DNA from: CAVZMI01 sp050011775
GTDB lineage: Bacteria > Bacteroidota > Ignavibacteria > UBA10030 > CAVZMI01
Length of the DNA stretch: 64,000 nt
Direction: 5' to 3'
NCBI GenBank assembly: GCA_050011775.1
Contig: JBEKIL010000011.1
Location: 86,730-150,729 of the forward strand
Part shown: positions 25,611-34,922 of the stretch, piece after piece
How the letters are laid out: every line of letters begins with the position of its first letter
Numbering within the stretch: the first letter of the stretch is position 1
Made by a program: the position numbers and the translations under genes
The notes under the pieces: model-generated
What the model was told of the DNA's origin: nothing
The model's database searches: none
Seen by the model: only the letters and a program-made list of their open reading frames with translations

Positions 25611-26855
25611 ATGAACAAACGCCAGGTTGTTGTCACAGGAATGGGTACATTAACACCTATAGGACTCAATGTTCGAGAGTTCTGGAAGAATCTTCTTGCA
25701 GGAGCCAGTGGTGCCGCCCCCATCACGTATTTTGATCCCTCAATCTTTGATACGCACTTTGCATGCGAACTGAAAGGATTTAAAGCGTCGGATTACCTCG
25801 ATCGTAAATCCGTACAACGAATAGATCCTTTTACCCAGTATGCAATGATCGCAACCGACATGGCAATTATTGATGCCGGTCTTAAGCTCGACACGCTCGA
25901 CCGTGATCGTATCGGGGTCATATATGGATCGGGTATCGGCGGAATGATTACCTTCGATGCTCAATTCAGAAATTTCATAGCAGGCGGGCCCGGCCGTATC
26001 AGTCCGTTCTTCATCCCGATGTTAATTCCTGACATCGCGTGCGGCATTATTTCGATCAAATATGGTTTGAAAGGTCCTAACTATGCGACCGTCTCAGCAT
26101 GCGCGACGTCATCGCATGCAATCGGTGATGCACTTCGAACCATCCAATATGGAGATGCCGATATTATCGTGTGCGGAGGAGCAGAAGCTCCCATCACACC
26201 GATGGGACTCGGCGGTTTCAATCAGATGAAAGCCCTTTCAACACGGAATGATGCTCCTGAAAAAGCAAGCCGTCCGTTTGATAAGAAACGCGACGGGTTC
26301 GTAATGGGAGAGGGTGCCGGCACAATCATTCTTGAAGAACTAGGTCATGCCAGAGCGCGCGGTGCACGGATCTATGCCGAGCTGGCTGGAATTGGATTTA
26401 CTGCCGATGCACATCACATGACTGCTCCTGCTCCCGGAGGTGAAGGGGCGGTACGATCCATGTGCGCGTCACTTCGTGATGCCGGAGTCGAACCATCCGC
26501 CGTCGATTATATCAACGTTCATGGTACTTCTACACCACCGGGCGATATTAGTGAGACCGCCGCTATTAAAACTGCCTTCGGTGATTACGCACGGGCACTC
26601 AATGTAAGCTCGACAAAATCGATGACCGGCCATCTCCTTGGTGCGGCAGGAGCCGTGGAAGCAATAGCATCTATTCTTGCAGTAGTCAATGACGAAGTCC
26701 CACCGACAATAAATTATGAATTTCCCGATCCGGAATGTGATCTGAACTATACTCCCAATGTTCCTGTAAAACGCACTGTGAATGTCGCCTTGAGCAATAC
26801 GTTTGGATTTGGCGGACATAATGCAACACTCTTGTTCAAGAAATATCGGGAATAA
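25611..26855 (+). CDS. fabF: Beta-ketoacyl-ACP synthase II
   Basis: Elongating condensing enzyme of fatty acid synthesis. A 414-residue thiolase-fold protein with Cys164 (VSACATSSHA), the two active-site histidines in NVHGTSTPPGD and TKSMTGHLLGAAG, and the C-terminal SNTFGFGGHNA. Standard length. It is followed by rnc after 7 bases. Confidence 0.96.
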   Translation: MNKRQVVVTGMGTLTPIGLNVREFWKNLLAGASGAAPITYFDPSIFDTHFACELKGFKASDYLDRKSVQRIDPFTQYAMIATDMAIIDAGLKLDTLDRDRIGVIYGSGIGGMITFDAQFRNFIAGGPGRISPFFIPMLIPDIACGIISIKYGLKGPNYATVSACATSSHAIGDALRTIQYGDADIIVCGGAEAPITPMGLGGFNQMKALSTRNDAPEKASRPFDKKRDGFVMGEGAGTIILEELGHARARGARIYAELAGIGFTADAHHMTAPAPGGEGAVRSMCASLRDAGVEPSAVDYINVHGTSTPPGDISETAAIKTAFGDYARALNVSSTKSMTGHLLGAAGAVEAIASILAVVNDEVPPTINYEFPDPECDLNYTPNVPVKRTVNVALSNTFGFGGHNATLLFKKYRE

Positions 26856-26862
26856 ATTCTTT

Positions 26863-27648
26863 ATGAATTTGCTGCAAAAAATCATCGCATGGTTGAAAAC
26901 TCCCGAACCAGGTGGTGCAAATCCATTATTTGATGATGAACGCTTTAAGACGTTCGATTTCGAAAACTTCCAGAAAATCATCGGCTACAGGATTCGGAAT
27001 GAAAAACTGTTCCTCGAAGCACTCCTTCATCGTTCGTTTCTTCAGTACCAGGTTAAACCACATCAGCGGGTATCTAATGAACGGCTTGAGTTTCTCGGCG
27101 ACTCGATCCTTGATCTTATCGTCGGAAAATATTTATTCGACCGATATCAGAATGCCGAGGAAGGGGAACTGACGAAAATTCGATCACGCCTCGTCAATAG
27201 AAAAGCACTCGTAGTATATGCCCGGGAACTGGAATTGAATAAGTATATGTTTATGAGCACGAGTGCCGAACAGGCTGTTGAGAAGGGAAATGATTCCATT
27301 CTGGCCGATGCCTACGAGGCAATTATTGCTGCAATTTATCTCGACAGCTCTTTCGAAGAAGCCCGGAAGTTTGTTGAGAGACAGGTGCTTGCCGCTGTTA
27401 AAAAGGGGGTTCTCAGTACCTCGGATGACAATTATAAAAGCATGCTGCTTGAATATGCCCAGGGTCACGGGTATGGAATTCCCCGATACGGAATAGTGAA
27501 AGAAGAAGGTCCGGATCATGATAGAATTTTTACCGTTGAGGTAACGCTCGCAGAAGAATGCATCGGCCGCGGTTCCGGGCGAAGTAAAAAGGAAGCGGAA
27601 CAACAGGCAGCCGAACAAGGACTTGAACATATACTTCGCGGTGAATAA
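26863..27648 (+). CDS. rnc: Ribonuclease III
   Basis: Cuts double-stranded RNA during rRNA and mRNA processing. The ATG at 26863 gives 261 residues; the frame extends back into fabF but that part is the shadow of fabF. The RNase III domain carries NERLEFLGDSILDLIVG (metal and catalytic acids) and later DAYEAIIAAIYLD. The dsRNA-binding domain occupies the last 75 residues (GRGSGRSKKEAEQQAA). The pairing acpP-fabF-rnc is common in bacteria. Confidence 0.95.
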   Translation: MNLLQKIIAWLKTPEPGGANPLFDDERFKTFDFENFQKIIGYRIRNEKLFLEALLHRSFLQYQVKPHQRVSNERLEFLGDSILDLIVGKYLFDRYQNAEEGELTKIRSRLVNRKALVVYARELELNKYMFMSTSAEQAVEKGNDSILADAYEAIIAAIYLDSSFEEARKFVERQVLAAVKKGVLSTSDDNYKSMLLEYAQGHGYGIPRYGIVKEEGPDHDRIFTVEVTLAEECIGRGSGRSKKEAEQQAAEQGLEHILRGE

Positions 27649-27694
27649 TCCGTCATCGGTTAAATCCAACAGCCATTGATTTTTTTCGATTTCT

Positions 27695-29140
27695 ATGCCA
27701 GAACAACTTCTGTTTGAGAAGAGTAAACCCGGACGAAAAGGGTACACACTTCCGAAACTCGATGTAAAAGAGCAACCATTGGATGTACTGATCCCTCAAG
27801 AATTTCTACGGAGACAAGCGGCCGCGCTTCCTGAGATCAGTGAGAGTGAAGTTGTCAGACACTTTGTACGACTCTCAACAATGAATTATCATATTGACAA
27901 GGGATTCTATCCGCTTGGGTCCTGCACAATGAAGTATAATCCGAAGGTGAATGAAGTTGCCGCAGGAATGACCTCATTTCGCGATCTTCATCCGTTGCAG
28001 CCTGAAAGAACTGTGCAGGGTGCCCTTGAATTAATGTATAATCTTGGTGAATATCTCAAAGAAATTTGTGGGATGAGCGCCATTACGCTGCAACCGGCGG
28101 CCGGTGCTCACGGGGAACTGACGGGAATTCTCCTGATTCGTGCATATCATATGAAACAGGGACGACGCAGAACGAAAATTCTTGCACCCGATTCGGCCCA
28201 TGGTACGAATCCCGCGAGTGCAACAATTGCAGGATATAAAACGGTTAGTGTGAAATCAAATGCCCACGGCACGGTGGACATAGAAGATCTGAAAAAAAAT
28301 CTGGATGATGATGTTGCCGCTTTGATGCTCACCAATCCGAACACACTGGGAATCTTTGAGAAAGACATCTTCCGGATCAGCACGCTCGTTCATGATGTCG
28401 GAGCATTACTGTACATGGATGGTGCAAATCTGAATGCGCTCATCGGCATTGTACGCCCGGGTGATATCGGTTTTGATTGCATGCATCTCAACCTGCATAA
28501 AACTTTTTCGACACCGCACGGCGGCGGGGGCCCCGGCTCCGGTCCAGTTGCGGTTAACGATCGCCTTGCTCCGTTCCTTCCCGTGCCGATCGTCGAAAAG
28601 AAAGAAATATTTTTCGGGATGAACTGGGATCGCCCCGATTCCATAGGAAAAATACATTCATTCACGGGTAATTTCAGCATGATGGTCCGGGCGTACACCT
28701 ATATTCGGACCCATGGTGCTGAAGGACTTCGTGCCAACTCCGAGAATGCAATTATTAATGCAAATTACCTTCTAAGTAAATTAAACAATGTGTTCGAGGT
28801 TCCGTATCGTGAACCGACCATGCACGAGTTCGTTCTCTCTGCCGATCGGCAAAAAGAGAGGGGGGCAAACGCGATGCATATTGCGAAACGACTCCTCGAT
28901 TACGGTTTTCATGCACCTACGACGTATTTCCCTCTGATTGTTCATGAAGCGCTCATGATCGAACCGACGGAAACCGAGACGAAAGAAACACTGGATGCAT
29001 TTGCCGACGCCCTGATAAAAATCGATGAGGAGATTACAGAGCACCCGGATGTGGTGGTTTCAGCACCTCACAGTACACCTGTTGGGAAACTTGATGATGC
29101 ACTTGCTGCACGACAGGTAAATGTACGTTATAAGGAATAG
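27695..29140 (+). CDS. gcvPB: Glycine dehydrogenase (decarboxylating) subunit 2
   Basis: The PLP-bearing half of the split P-protein of the glycine cleavage system. A 481-residue protein with HIDKGFYPLGSCTMKYN near the N-terminus and the PLP lysine in LNLHKTFSTPHGGGGPG. Its partner subunit gcvPA and the H and T proteins are not in this window, so they must be encoded elsewhere. It links to one-carbon folate metabolism, as do the FtcD and FchA enzymes encoded near 32 kb. The next gene starts 16 bases later. Confidence 0.94.
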   Translation: MPEQLLFEKSKPGRKGYTLPKLDVKEQPLDVLIPQEFLRRQAAALPEISESEVVRHFVRLSTMNYHIDKGFYPLGSCTMKYNPKVNEVAAGMTSFRDLHPLQPERTVQGALELMYNLGEYLKEICGMSAITLQPAAGAHGELTGILLIRAYHMKQGRRRTKILAPDSAHGTNPASATIAGYKTVSVKSNAHGTVDIEDLKKNLDDDVAALMLTNPNTLGIFEKDIFRISTLVHDVGALLYMDGANLNALIGIVRPGDIGFDCMHLNLHKTFSTPHGGGGPGSGPVAVNDRLAPFLPVPIVEKKEIFFGMNWDRPDSIGKIHSFTGNFSMMVRAYTYIRTHGAEGLRANSENAIINANYLLSKLNNVFEVPYREPTMHEFVLSADRQKERGANAMHIAKRLLDYGFHAPTTYFPLIVHEALMIEPTETETKETLDAFADALIKIDEEITEHPDVVVSAPHSTPVGKLDDALAARQVNVRYKE

Positions 29141-29155
29141 GTGGCGGGGTAAGGC

Positions 29156-29566
29156 ATGCGGGTGGATGACGATGAAAAAATCCGTGAGATATTGAAAACA
29201 GCCAGATCCATTGCTGTCGTCGGCGCGTCGCCGAAACCATGGCGTGATAGTAGAAGTATTGCGCGTTTCCTCCTTGAACAGGGATATACGATTTTTCCGG
29301 TTAATCCATCCTATACAGAAATCGACAATCAACACTGCTATCCCACATTGCAACACATTCCGGTGTCGATTGACGTCGTTGATGTCTTTCGTCGTCCTGA
29401 TGAATTATTACCAATTGTAGACGATGCAATTGCAATCCGGGCGCGTGTTCTCTGGTGTCAGCTGGGAGTGGTAAATGAAGAAGCCGCAGAACGTGCAGTA
29501 AACGCCGGGATGGATGTCGTTATGGATCACTGTATTGCTATTGAATACCGCCGGCTAATGCGCTGA
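29156..29566 (+). CDS. CoA-binding protein (YccU-like)
   Basis: A 136-residue single-domain Rossmann protein of the CoA_binding_2 family. The nucleotide loop is VVGASPKPWRDS, followed by GYTIFPVNPSY, VDVFRRPDE and VLWCQLGVVNEEA. Related to the CoA-binding domain of succinyl-CoA synthetase but without a catalytic part; its role is unknown. It probably shares a transcript with gcvPB. Confidence 0.85.
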   Translation: MRVDDDEKIREILKTARSIAVVGASPKPWRDSRSIARFLLEQGYTIFPVNPSYTEIDNQHCYPTLQHIPVSIDVVDVFRRPDELLPIVDDAIAIRARVLWCQLGVVNEEAAERAVNAGMDVVMDHCIAIEYRRLMR

Positions 29567-29632
29567 CGATATTCTGCATTAAACGCTAACACCGGTAGGA
29601 AGCTTTGGAAAAATTGTAGTGTGGAGACATTA

Positions 29633-30967
29633 GTGAAATTTCTCAGCATCATATTTTTTTTGTGTATTCCTCTTGGTGCAATCGCAGCATGCGATGACAC
29701 TCTTGCTGTTGCTAAGTATCCGCCCAATTCTATCATCCGGGGAATTATAATAACGGGGAATAAGAAGACAAAAGACTATATCATTACACGTGAAATGGCG
29801 CTCCATATCGGAGACACTGTCACATTCGAAGCGCTTGAATATGATAAGAATCGAATTTTCAGTCTCCGGCTTTTTAATCGCGTTGATATTGAACCCGTTC
29901 CGATCGACAGCAACGCTGTTCTCCTCCATATCGATGTCGATGAACGGTGGTATATTTTTCCGATTCCTATTTTAGGAATCAAGGATAGAGAGTGGTCGAG
30001 ATTGTACTACGGACTGGCTGTTCTCCATGATAATTTTCTAGGTGAAAATCAGAAATTGTATGGAGCATTTGTACTGGGATATGATCCCTTTGCTCAGGTG
30101 ACGTATAAAAATCCCCGCTTCGACTCTGACGGAGACGCTTTTCTCACAGTCCAGGCTGCTGTCGCACAAGTGAGAAATAAAAGTCTGCAGGCGCAGCTAC
30201 TTGGACAGGAATTTGATGAGCGACAATATGTAGCCGAATGCCAGATAGGAAGGCGGTTTGGTAATTCATCGGCGTTATGGTTCCAACTGTCATATGCGAC
30301 AGTAAACGTTACGGCCCCGGGCGAGGGACGAACGATTTCACCCGATGGGACAGATAGATATTTTGCTATTCAGCTTGGCGGTTTCTACGATACCCGAGAT
30401 CTTACAGAATATCCACGGATGGGATCATATCTTGAGGTTGACATTATTAAAAAAGGACTCGGGTCAGTGATTGATTATTGGCGGATGAATGCAGATGTAC
30501 GCAGGTTTTTCCCGATTTACCTTGATGAATCGGGACCATTTGCATCGTTGGGATTGAGGGGATTCATCAATATCGCTGCCGGCGGGACAGTACCTCTGTA
30601 TGATCATAAATATTTCGGATATGAAGAACGAATCCGCGGACATTTTAAAGATATTATGGAAGGAGAATCGATCCTCGGAGGAACGGCCGAAATCCATGTA
30701 CCAATACTGAATCCGATTTTTTTCAAAGTTTCGAACGTCCCGATCGCGCAATTTGCCACATGGCGGTTTGGTATTGTCGCAGCCGTGTTCGCGGATGCAG
30801 GTCAGGTCTGGTATCATGGATCGCCTATTGCCCTTCCACGATTCACCAGGGGATACGGCGGTGGGATTCACCTGCTTCTTCCCTACAGCATAATTTTCAG
30901 GTCGGAAATCGGATTCGATGAACACGGACAATCACAATTTATCTTCGACCTTGGAGCAGCTTTGTAA
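29633..30967 (+). CDS. Omp85-family outer membrane protein with one POTRA domain
   Basis: About 444 residues from a GTG at 29633. This start is preferred to the GTG at 29621 because GGAGA lies 5 bases before it and it gives a clean signal peptide (MKFLSIIFFLCIPLGAIAA). Residues ~35-105 form a single POTRA domain (IIRGIIITGNKKTKDYII, LFNRVDIEPV). The remainder is a 16-strand-type barrel (YDTRDLTEYPRMGSYLEV, FGYEERIRGHF, GIVAAVFADAGQVW). BamA has five POTRAs and TamA three, so this is a minimal member of unknown client. It overlaps nothing and is followed by rsmE after one base. Confidence 0.82.
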   Translation: MKFLSIIFFLCIPLGAIAACDDTLAVAKYPPNSIIRGIIITGNKKTKDYIITREMALHIGDTVTFEALEYDKNRIFSLRLFNRVDIEPVPIDSNAVLLHIDVDERWYIFPIPILGIKDREWSRLYYGLAVLHDNFLGENQKLYGAFVLGYDPFAQVTYKNPRFDSDGDAFLTVQAAVAQVRNKSLQAQLLGQEFDERQYVAECQIGRRFGNSSALWFQLSYATVNVTAPGEGRTISPDGTDRYFAIQLGGFYDTRDLTEYPRMGSYLEVDIIKKGLGSVIDYWRMNADVRRFFPIYLDESGPFASLGLRGFINIAAGGTVPLYDHKYFGYEERIRGHFKDIMEGESILGGTAEIHVPILNPIFFKVSNVPIAQFATWRFGIVAAVFADAGQVWYHGSPIALPRFTRGYGGGIHLLLPYSIIFRSEIGFDEHGQSQFIFDLGAAL

Positions 30968-30968
30968 C

Positions 30969-31703
30969 ATGGATCTCTTTTATGCCGTCCCGGCAGATTG
31001 CTCAATCACAACGGTCATCCTTCGGGCTGATGAATTTCATCATTGTATCCGTGTGTTGCGAAAACGAATCGGCGACGAAGTAATGGTGACGGATGGAGCG
31101 GGGAATTTGTACAGGACAACCATCGCCCAAATTGAAAACGATTTTGCTGTTGCTCGCGTCGTTGATGTTCAGAAAAATTATCACGAGTCATCACTCCGTG
31201 TAACTCTGGCCATCGGCTTGCTGAAGAATCCGTCGCGAATGGAATTTGCCGTCGAAAAATGTACCGAGATCGGTGTCGAGACTTTTATTCCTCTTCACAC
31301 ATCACGGGTCATTTCCCGTAAGGTGAAAATCAACAGGTGGAACAATATCGTCCTTGCCGCGATGAAACAATCGTGCCGCACAATCCTTCCTTCCGTTTCA
31401 TTAATACAGCAGTTTGGAGCAATGCTCACGGCGTCCTCTCATTTCGGAGTGAAACTTATCGCTTACGAAGCTGTCGAAAATTCGACGAATATTCTCTCCG
31501 TTATGAATAAAAACGCCGGTGCCTCATCTGCGATTGTTTGTATCGGACCGGAAGGAGGATTTACCGAAGAAGAAATCCGGCAGGCAATGGCGGCGGGATT
31601 CGTTCCTGTGTCGCTCGGTCAGCGGCGGTTGCGTAGTGAAACAGCCGCGGTTGTAGCGGCAAGCCTGATTCTTTCATCAACCCACTTAGGGTCCCGACGT
31701 TAG
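30969..31703 (+). CDS. rsmE: 16S rRNA (uracil-1498-N3)-methyltransferase
   Basis: A SPOUT-class enzyme that methylates U1498 of 16S rRNA. From the ATG at 30969 the protein begins MDLFYAVPAD, a normal family start; the longer frame overlaps the barrel gene. The N-terminal PUA-like domain carries DEFHHCIRVLRKRIGD. The knotted SAM-binding part carries IGPEGGFTEEEI and LGQRRLRSETAA. It begins one base after the stop of the Omp85 protein. Confidence 0.93.
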   Translation: MDLFYAVPADCSITTVILRADEFHHCIRVLRKRIGDEVMVTDGAGNLYRTTIAQIENDFAVARVVDVQKNYHESSLRVTLAIGLLKNPSRMEFAVEKCTEIGVETFIPLHTSRVISRKVKINRWNNIVLAAMKQSCRTILPSVSLIQQFGAMLTASSHFGVKLIAYEAVENSTNILSVMNKNAGASSAIVCIGPEGGFTEEEIRQAMAAGFVPVSLGQRRLRSETAAVVAASLILSSTHLGSRR

Positions 31704-31783
31704 AGAAACAGAGAATATGAAAATGGCTATCAAGCACGGAGGTTGTCGGCCTGTAAAGAGACAGAATTACAATGGCAAAATTT

Positions 31784-32413
31784 TTATTGGATGAACACCT
31801 TACCGGCTTGTGCCAGAATTTCCCGGCTCATTTTCTCGCATGTCCGCTGGAGTGATTCCGCTTCTTTCGATGTCCAACCGACAAACTCCACATCTTTGAT
31901 CGTACCAATGTTGATGCGGACATTCAGCGCTGCACCGTCACATGCTGCCTGGAGCATAAGTGCTGAAACACCGGCATCTCCGACGGCACTTGTAGTTCCT
32001 TTGGTTGCTACAATTTTTGTCAGTGCCAATGCGTCGATACAATGCCGCATTATGGTTAATGGAAGAAGAGCAGCCTCTTTCGTTGCGGCCTGAACCGCCG
32101 CTGAACGGAGAGCCTTCTGCTGGTCATTCTCTTTCGGCAGATTCATTGCTTCCATGACTTTTGTGAAAGCGTCCGAATCTTTGTCTAAGAGCTCTGTAAA
32201 TTTTGCCCGCAGGATTTCGGCCTGTTCAAGAACTTTTTGCATTTCCGCTTCGACGGCTTCGTACTTTTTCTTTCCGATCGTCAATGAGCAGACCATTGAG
32301 GTGAGAGCCGCACCAAGTGCGCCGGCGAGCGCAGCAACACTTCCGCCGCCCGGGGCAGGTGAATTCGATGAAAGTTCATCGAGAAATTGTGTTATTCGTT
32401 GTTCTGTCAGCAT
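31784..32413 (-). CDS. fchA: Formimidoyl-THF cyclodeaminase / methenyl-THF cyclohydrolase
   Basis: A 209-residue all-helical protein equal to the C-terminal half of vertebrate FTCD, here as a separate polypeptide. Signature SPAPGGGSVAALAGALGAAL at the N-terminus. It converts 5-formimino-THF to methenyl-THF with release of ammonia, recovering the one-carbon unit from histidine. It is the last gene of the hutI-ftcD-fchA run and converges on rsmE. Confidence 0.88.
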   Translation of the reverse strand: MLTEQRITQFLDELSSNSPAPGGGSVAALAGALGAALTSMVCSLTIGKKKYEAVEAEMQKVLEQAEILRAKFTELLDKDSDAFTKVMEAMNLPKENDQQKALRSAAVQAATKEAALLPLTIMRHCIDALALTKIVATKGTTSAVGDAGVSALMLQAACDGAALNVRINIGTIKDVEFVGWTSKEAESLQRTCEKMSREILAQAGKVFIQ

Positions 32414-32451
32414 AGTTTATTGTGTGTTTAATAGTGGATGTGGGTTTATCT

Positions 32452-33480
32452 TTATAATAAAAATTCGATGATCTTTTTTTGTGGATCAAACCGTTCAAGC
32501 TGGCTCAATCCAAGTCGTTTGATTGCTAAATCGATTAATTGATCCTCCTGAAATAGTTTGCCCTGTGAATAAAACTGTCCGGCGAGCATCAGGGCAGCCT
32601 TTGGTGTTAATCCAACGATTTCACTTCCATTGGTATGTATACCCAGTTTTTGTGCATGCCTTGATACTTCTTCGAAGGCGACATGAGGAGGGGTGATTTC
32701 ATAATTTGTAAGATTAATCGATACCTGTGCAACGTTACATTTTTCGAGAAAGACTCCGATTGCTTTTACTGATTTTAATGATCCTGGAATATTAACGGTT
32801 TTTCCATGTGCATCTTTCACAACTTGACCATTCTCATCTTTTAACGGACGCCCGCTCTCACGGATCCTTAATGCAATTTCGTGAGCATAACTCTGAATGT
32901 TTGTGTTGAGATTGACGTTGTATGCAATTAAAAAAGTCCGTGCACCGGTCACAGTCGCACCCGATTTCGGATTGAATTGTGCCTCACCAAAATCCGGTTT
33001 CCAATTCGGGTCACGGAGTTTTTCGGGAAGTCCTTCATATTCTCCCTTGCGTACGGTTGCGAGGTTTTTCCGTTCGGGAATCCTGGCGGCTTCCTCATAT
33101 AGATACACCGGAATATCCAATTTCTTTGCCACACTTTCACCATAGCTGTTTGCAAGTTCTACACAATCGCGCATCGTCAAACCACTGATAGGAATAAATG
33201 GCACGACGTCGGCGGCTCCCAGCCGTGGATGTTCACCTTTATGTGTCCTCATATCGATCCGTTCTGCAGCAACTTTTGTAGCCTGAAATGCCGCCTCGAC
33301 AATACCTTCAGGGTTGCCAATGAAAGTCACGACTGTCCGGTTATAATCGGCATTCGGTTCGAGATTGAGTAACTTGACCCCGGGGACACGGCGGATTGCA
33401 TCAGCGATTGCATTGATGGTATCGGCATTCTGTCCTTCACTAAAATTAGGGACACATTCGACTATTTGTTTTATAGCCAT
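32452..33480 (-). CDS. ftcD: Glutamate formimidoyltransferase
   Basis: A 342-residue enzyme that transfers the formimino group of N-formiminoglutamate to tetrahydrofolate, giving glutamate. It corresponds to the N-terminal half of FTCD: IVECVPNFSEGQN, and HPRLGAADVVPFIPI with the catalytic histidine. Its ATG overlaps the hutI stop (TGATG), showing coupling. With fchA next to it, this organism uses the folate route of histidine breakdown, not HutG or HutF. Confidence 0.93.
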   Translation of the reverse strand: MAIKQIVECVPNFSEGQNADTINAIADAIRRVPGVKLLNLEPNADYNRTVVTFIGNPEGIVEAAFQATKVAAERIDMRTHKGEHPRLGAADVVPFIPISGLTMRDCVELANSYGESVAKKLDIPVYLYEEAARIPERKNLATVRKGEYEGLPEKLRDPNWKPDFGEAQFNPKSGATVTGARTFLIAYNVNLNTNIQSYAHEIALRIRESGRPLKDENGQVVKDAHGKTVNIPGSLKSVKAIGVFLEKCNVAQVSINLTNYEITPPHVAFEEVSRHAQKLGIHTNGSEIVGLTPKAALMLAGQFYSQGKLFQEDQLIDLAIKRLGLSQLERFDPQKKIIEFLL

Positions 33481-34724
33481 CAGAATTCAAGTATAGTGCC
33501 GTTTTTAATTACTCTCCACACATGATTGACGCCGAAAAAATATGAAATGTACAGGTAGTGAGGAATATCAAGAATTATTATATCGGCTTTTTTGCCAACC
33601 TCAATACTTCCGAGGCGGTCCGAGACTCCGATCGCGGCTGCCGCATTCAGTGTCGATGCGGTTATAGCTTCCTCCGGCGTCATTCGCATGTGAGTACAGG
33701 CAATCGTCATCATGAGGGGCATTGAAAACGACATACAGGAGTCCGGATTAAAATCACTGGCAAGTGCAACAGGGATTCCGGCATCGATTAGTGCACGCGC
33801 AGGCGCGTATGAACGGTTGAGAAAAAAAGATACGCCAGGCAGGAGTACTGCGATCGTCCGTGATGATTGCAATGCTTTGATTCCTCTTTCGGAAACATGT
33901 TCGAGATGATCGACCGAAACAGCATTTAACTCTACGCCAAGTTCTGTCCCACCGGTGTTCGTCAATTTCTCGGCGTGGATTTTCATCTGCATTCCATGGT
34001 TCTTTGCAACCGTAAGAATTTCACGGGTTTCTTCTACCGAGAAAAATCCGCGCTCACATACGACATCGCAATAACGGGCCAATTTTCTCTTCCCGACGTA
34101 TGGGATCATTTTTTCTGTGATTGACCGGATATAACCTGCCCTGTCTTCTCGATATTCCGGAGGAACAGCATGAGCCGGTAGGAATGTCGGAACAACATCG
34201 ACGTAGTGTTCTTTTTGCACATCCTGAATTGCTTCGAGCATCGTGATTTCACTTTCCATGTTCAGACCGTACCCAGTTTTGATTTCAACTGTTGTCGTTC
34301 CATGACGTAACATCGCGTCGAGATGACGATCGGTAGCCCGCTTAAGATCCTTTCGGGTGGTGGACCGTACCGATTTCACCGTACTTAAAATCCCTCCTTC
34401 TTGATCGTCGATTTCCTGGTCTGAAGCTCCCCGGCTCCGAAGTGCAAATTCATGGTGGCGGCCGTCGACAAAACAGGCATGGGTATGAGCATCGACAAAG
34501 CCGGGGACAGCGATTCGTCCGTCGGCATCGAGTGTATCAATTGTGTCGCCTGTTTCTCTGGAAAGCACACCTGATGGACCGATACGTTCGATATTTCCAT
34601 CAATGATACGCACCGTAGCATTCTCGATCACACCAATATCCTGCATATCGGCGCCTGTTTTCACAGCGGCTCCATTGGATGCAACGGTGATGAGTTGTCC
34701 GATATTTGTAATAAGCAAATTCAT
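33480..34724 (-). CDS. hutI: Imidazolonepropionase
   Basis: A 414-residue metal-dependent amidohydrolase that opens imidazolonepropionate to formiminoglutamate. GFVDAHTHACFVDGR carries the metal histidines and YGLNMESE follows; GKKADIIILD near the end is typical of the superfamily. An ATG at 34724 directly follows an in-frame TTG and is preferred. It is the first gene of the leftward histidine-degradation run. Confidence 0.94.
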   Translation of the reverse strand: MNLLITNIGQLITVASNGAAVKTGADMQDIGVIENATVRIIDGNIERIGPSGVLSRETGDTIDTLDADGRIAVPGFVDAHTHACFVDGRHHEFALRSRGASDQEIDDQEGGILSTVKSVRSTTRKDLKRATDRHLDAMLRHGTTTVEIKTGYGLNMESEITMLEAIQDVQKEHYVDVVPTFLPAHAVPPEYREDRAGYIRSITEKMIPYVGKRKLARYCDVVCERGFFSVEETREILTVAKNHGMQMKIHAEKLTNTGGTELGVELNAVSVDHLEHVSERGIKALQSSRTIAVLLPGVSFFLNRSYAPARALIDAGIPVALASDFNPDSCMSFSMPLMMTIACTHMRMTPEEAITASTLNAAAAIGVSDRLGSIEVGKKADIIILDIPHYLYISYFFGVNHVWRVIKNGTILEF

Positions 34725-34777
34725 CAAGTTATTGCTGGATAGCCTAAAAAAAAGATATTGCAGAACACATCAAAAGT

Positions 34778-34806
34778 AAGATACAAAAGAGAAATAGCAT
34801 CTGCAA
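34778..34806 (-). promoter_or_regulatory. Predicted promoter of hutI-ftcD-fchA
   Basis: Leftward TTGCAG, a 17-base spacer and TATCTT, about 54 bases before the hutI ATG. Confidence 0.45.
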
Positions 34807-34833
34807 GATAAAGTGACATAGGGATGGAATAGC

Positions 34834-34862
34834 TTGCTTCTCTACCTCATTTATTATATTTT
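34834..34862 (+). promoter_or_regulatory. Predicted promoter of the porin gene
   Basis: TTGCTT, a 17-base spacer and TATTTT, about 60 bases before the ATG. It diverges from the hutI promoter. Confidence 0.35.
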
Positions 34863-34922
34863 TGCATTATCAACACTTACATCTCTAGTTCGTAATATTC
34901 TCACTTCATAAAGGGATCTTTT

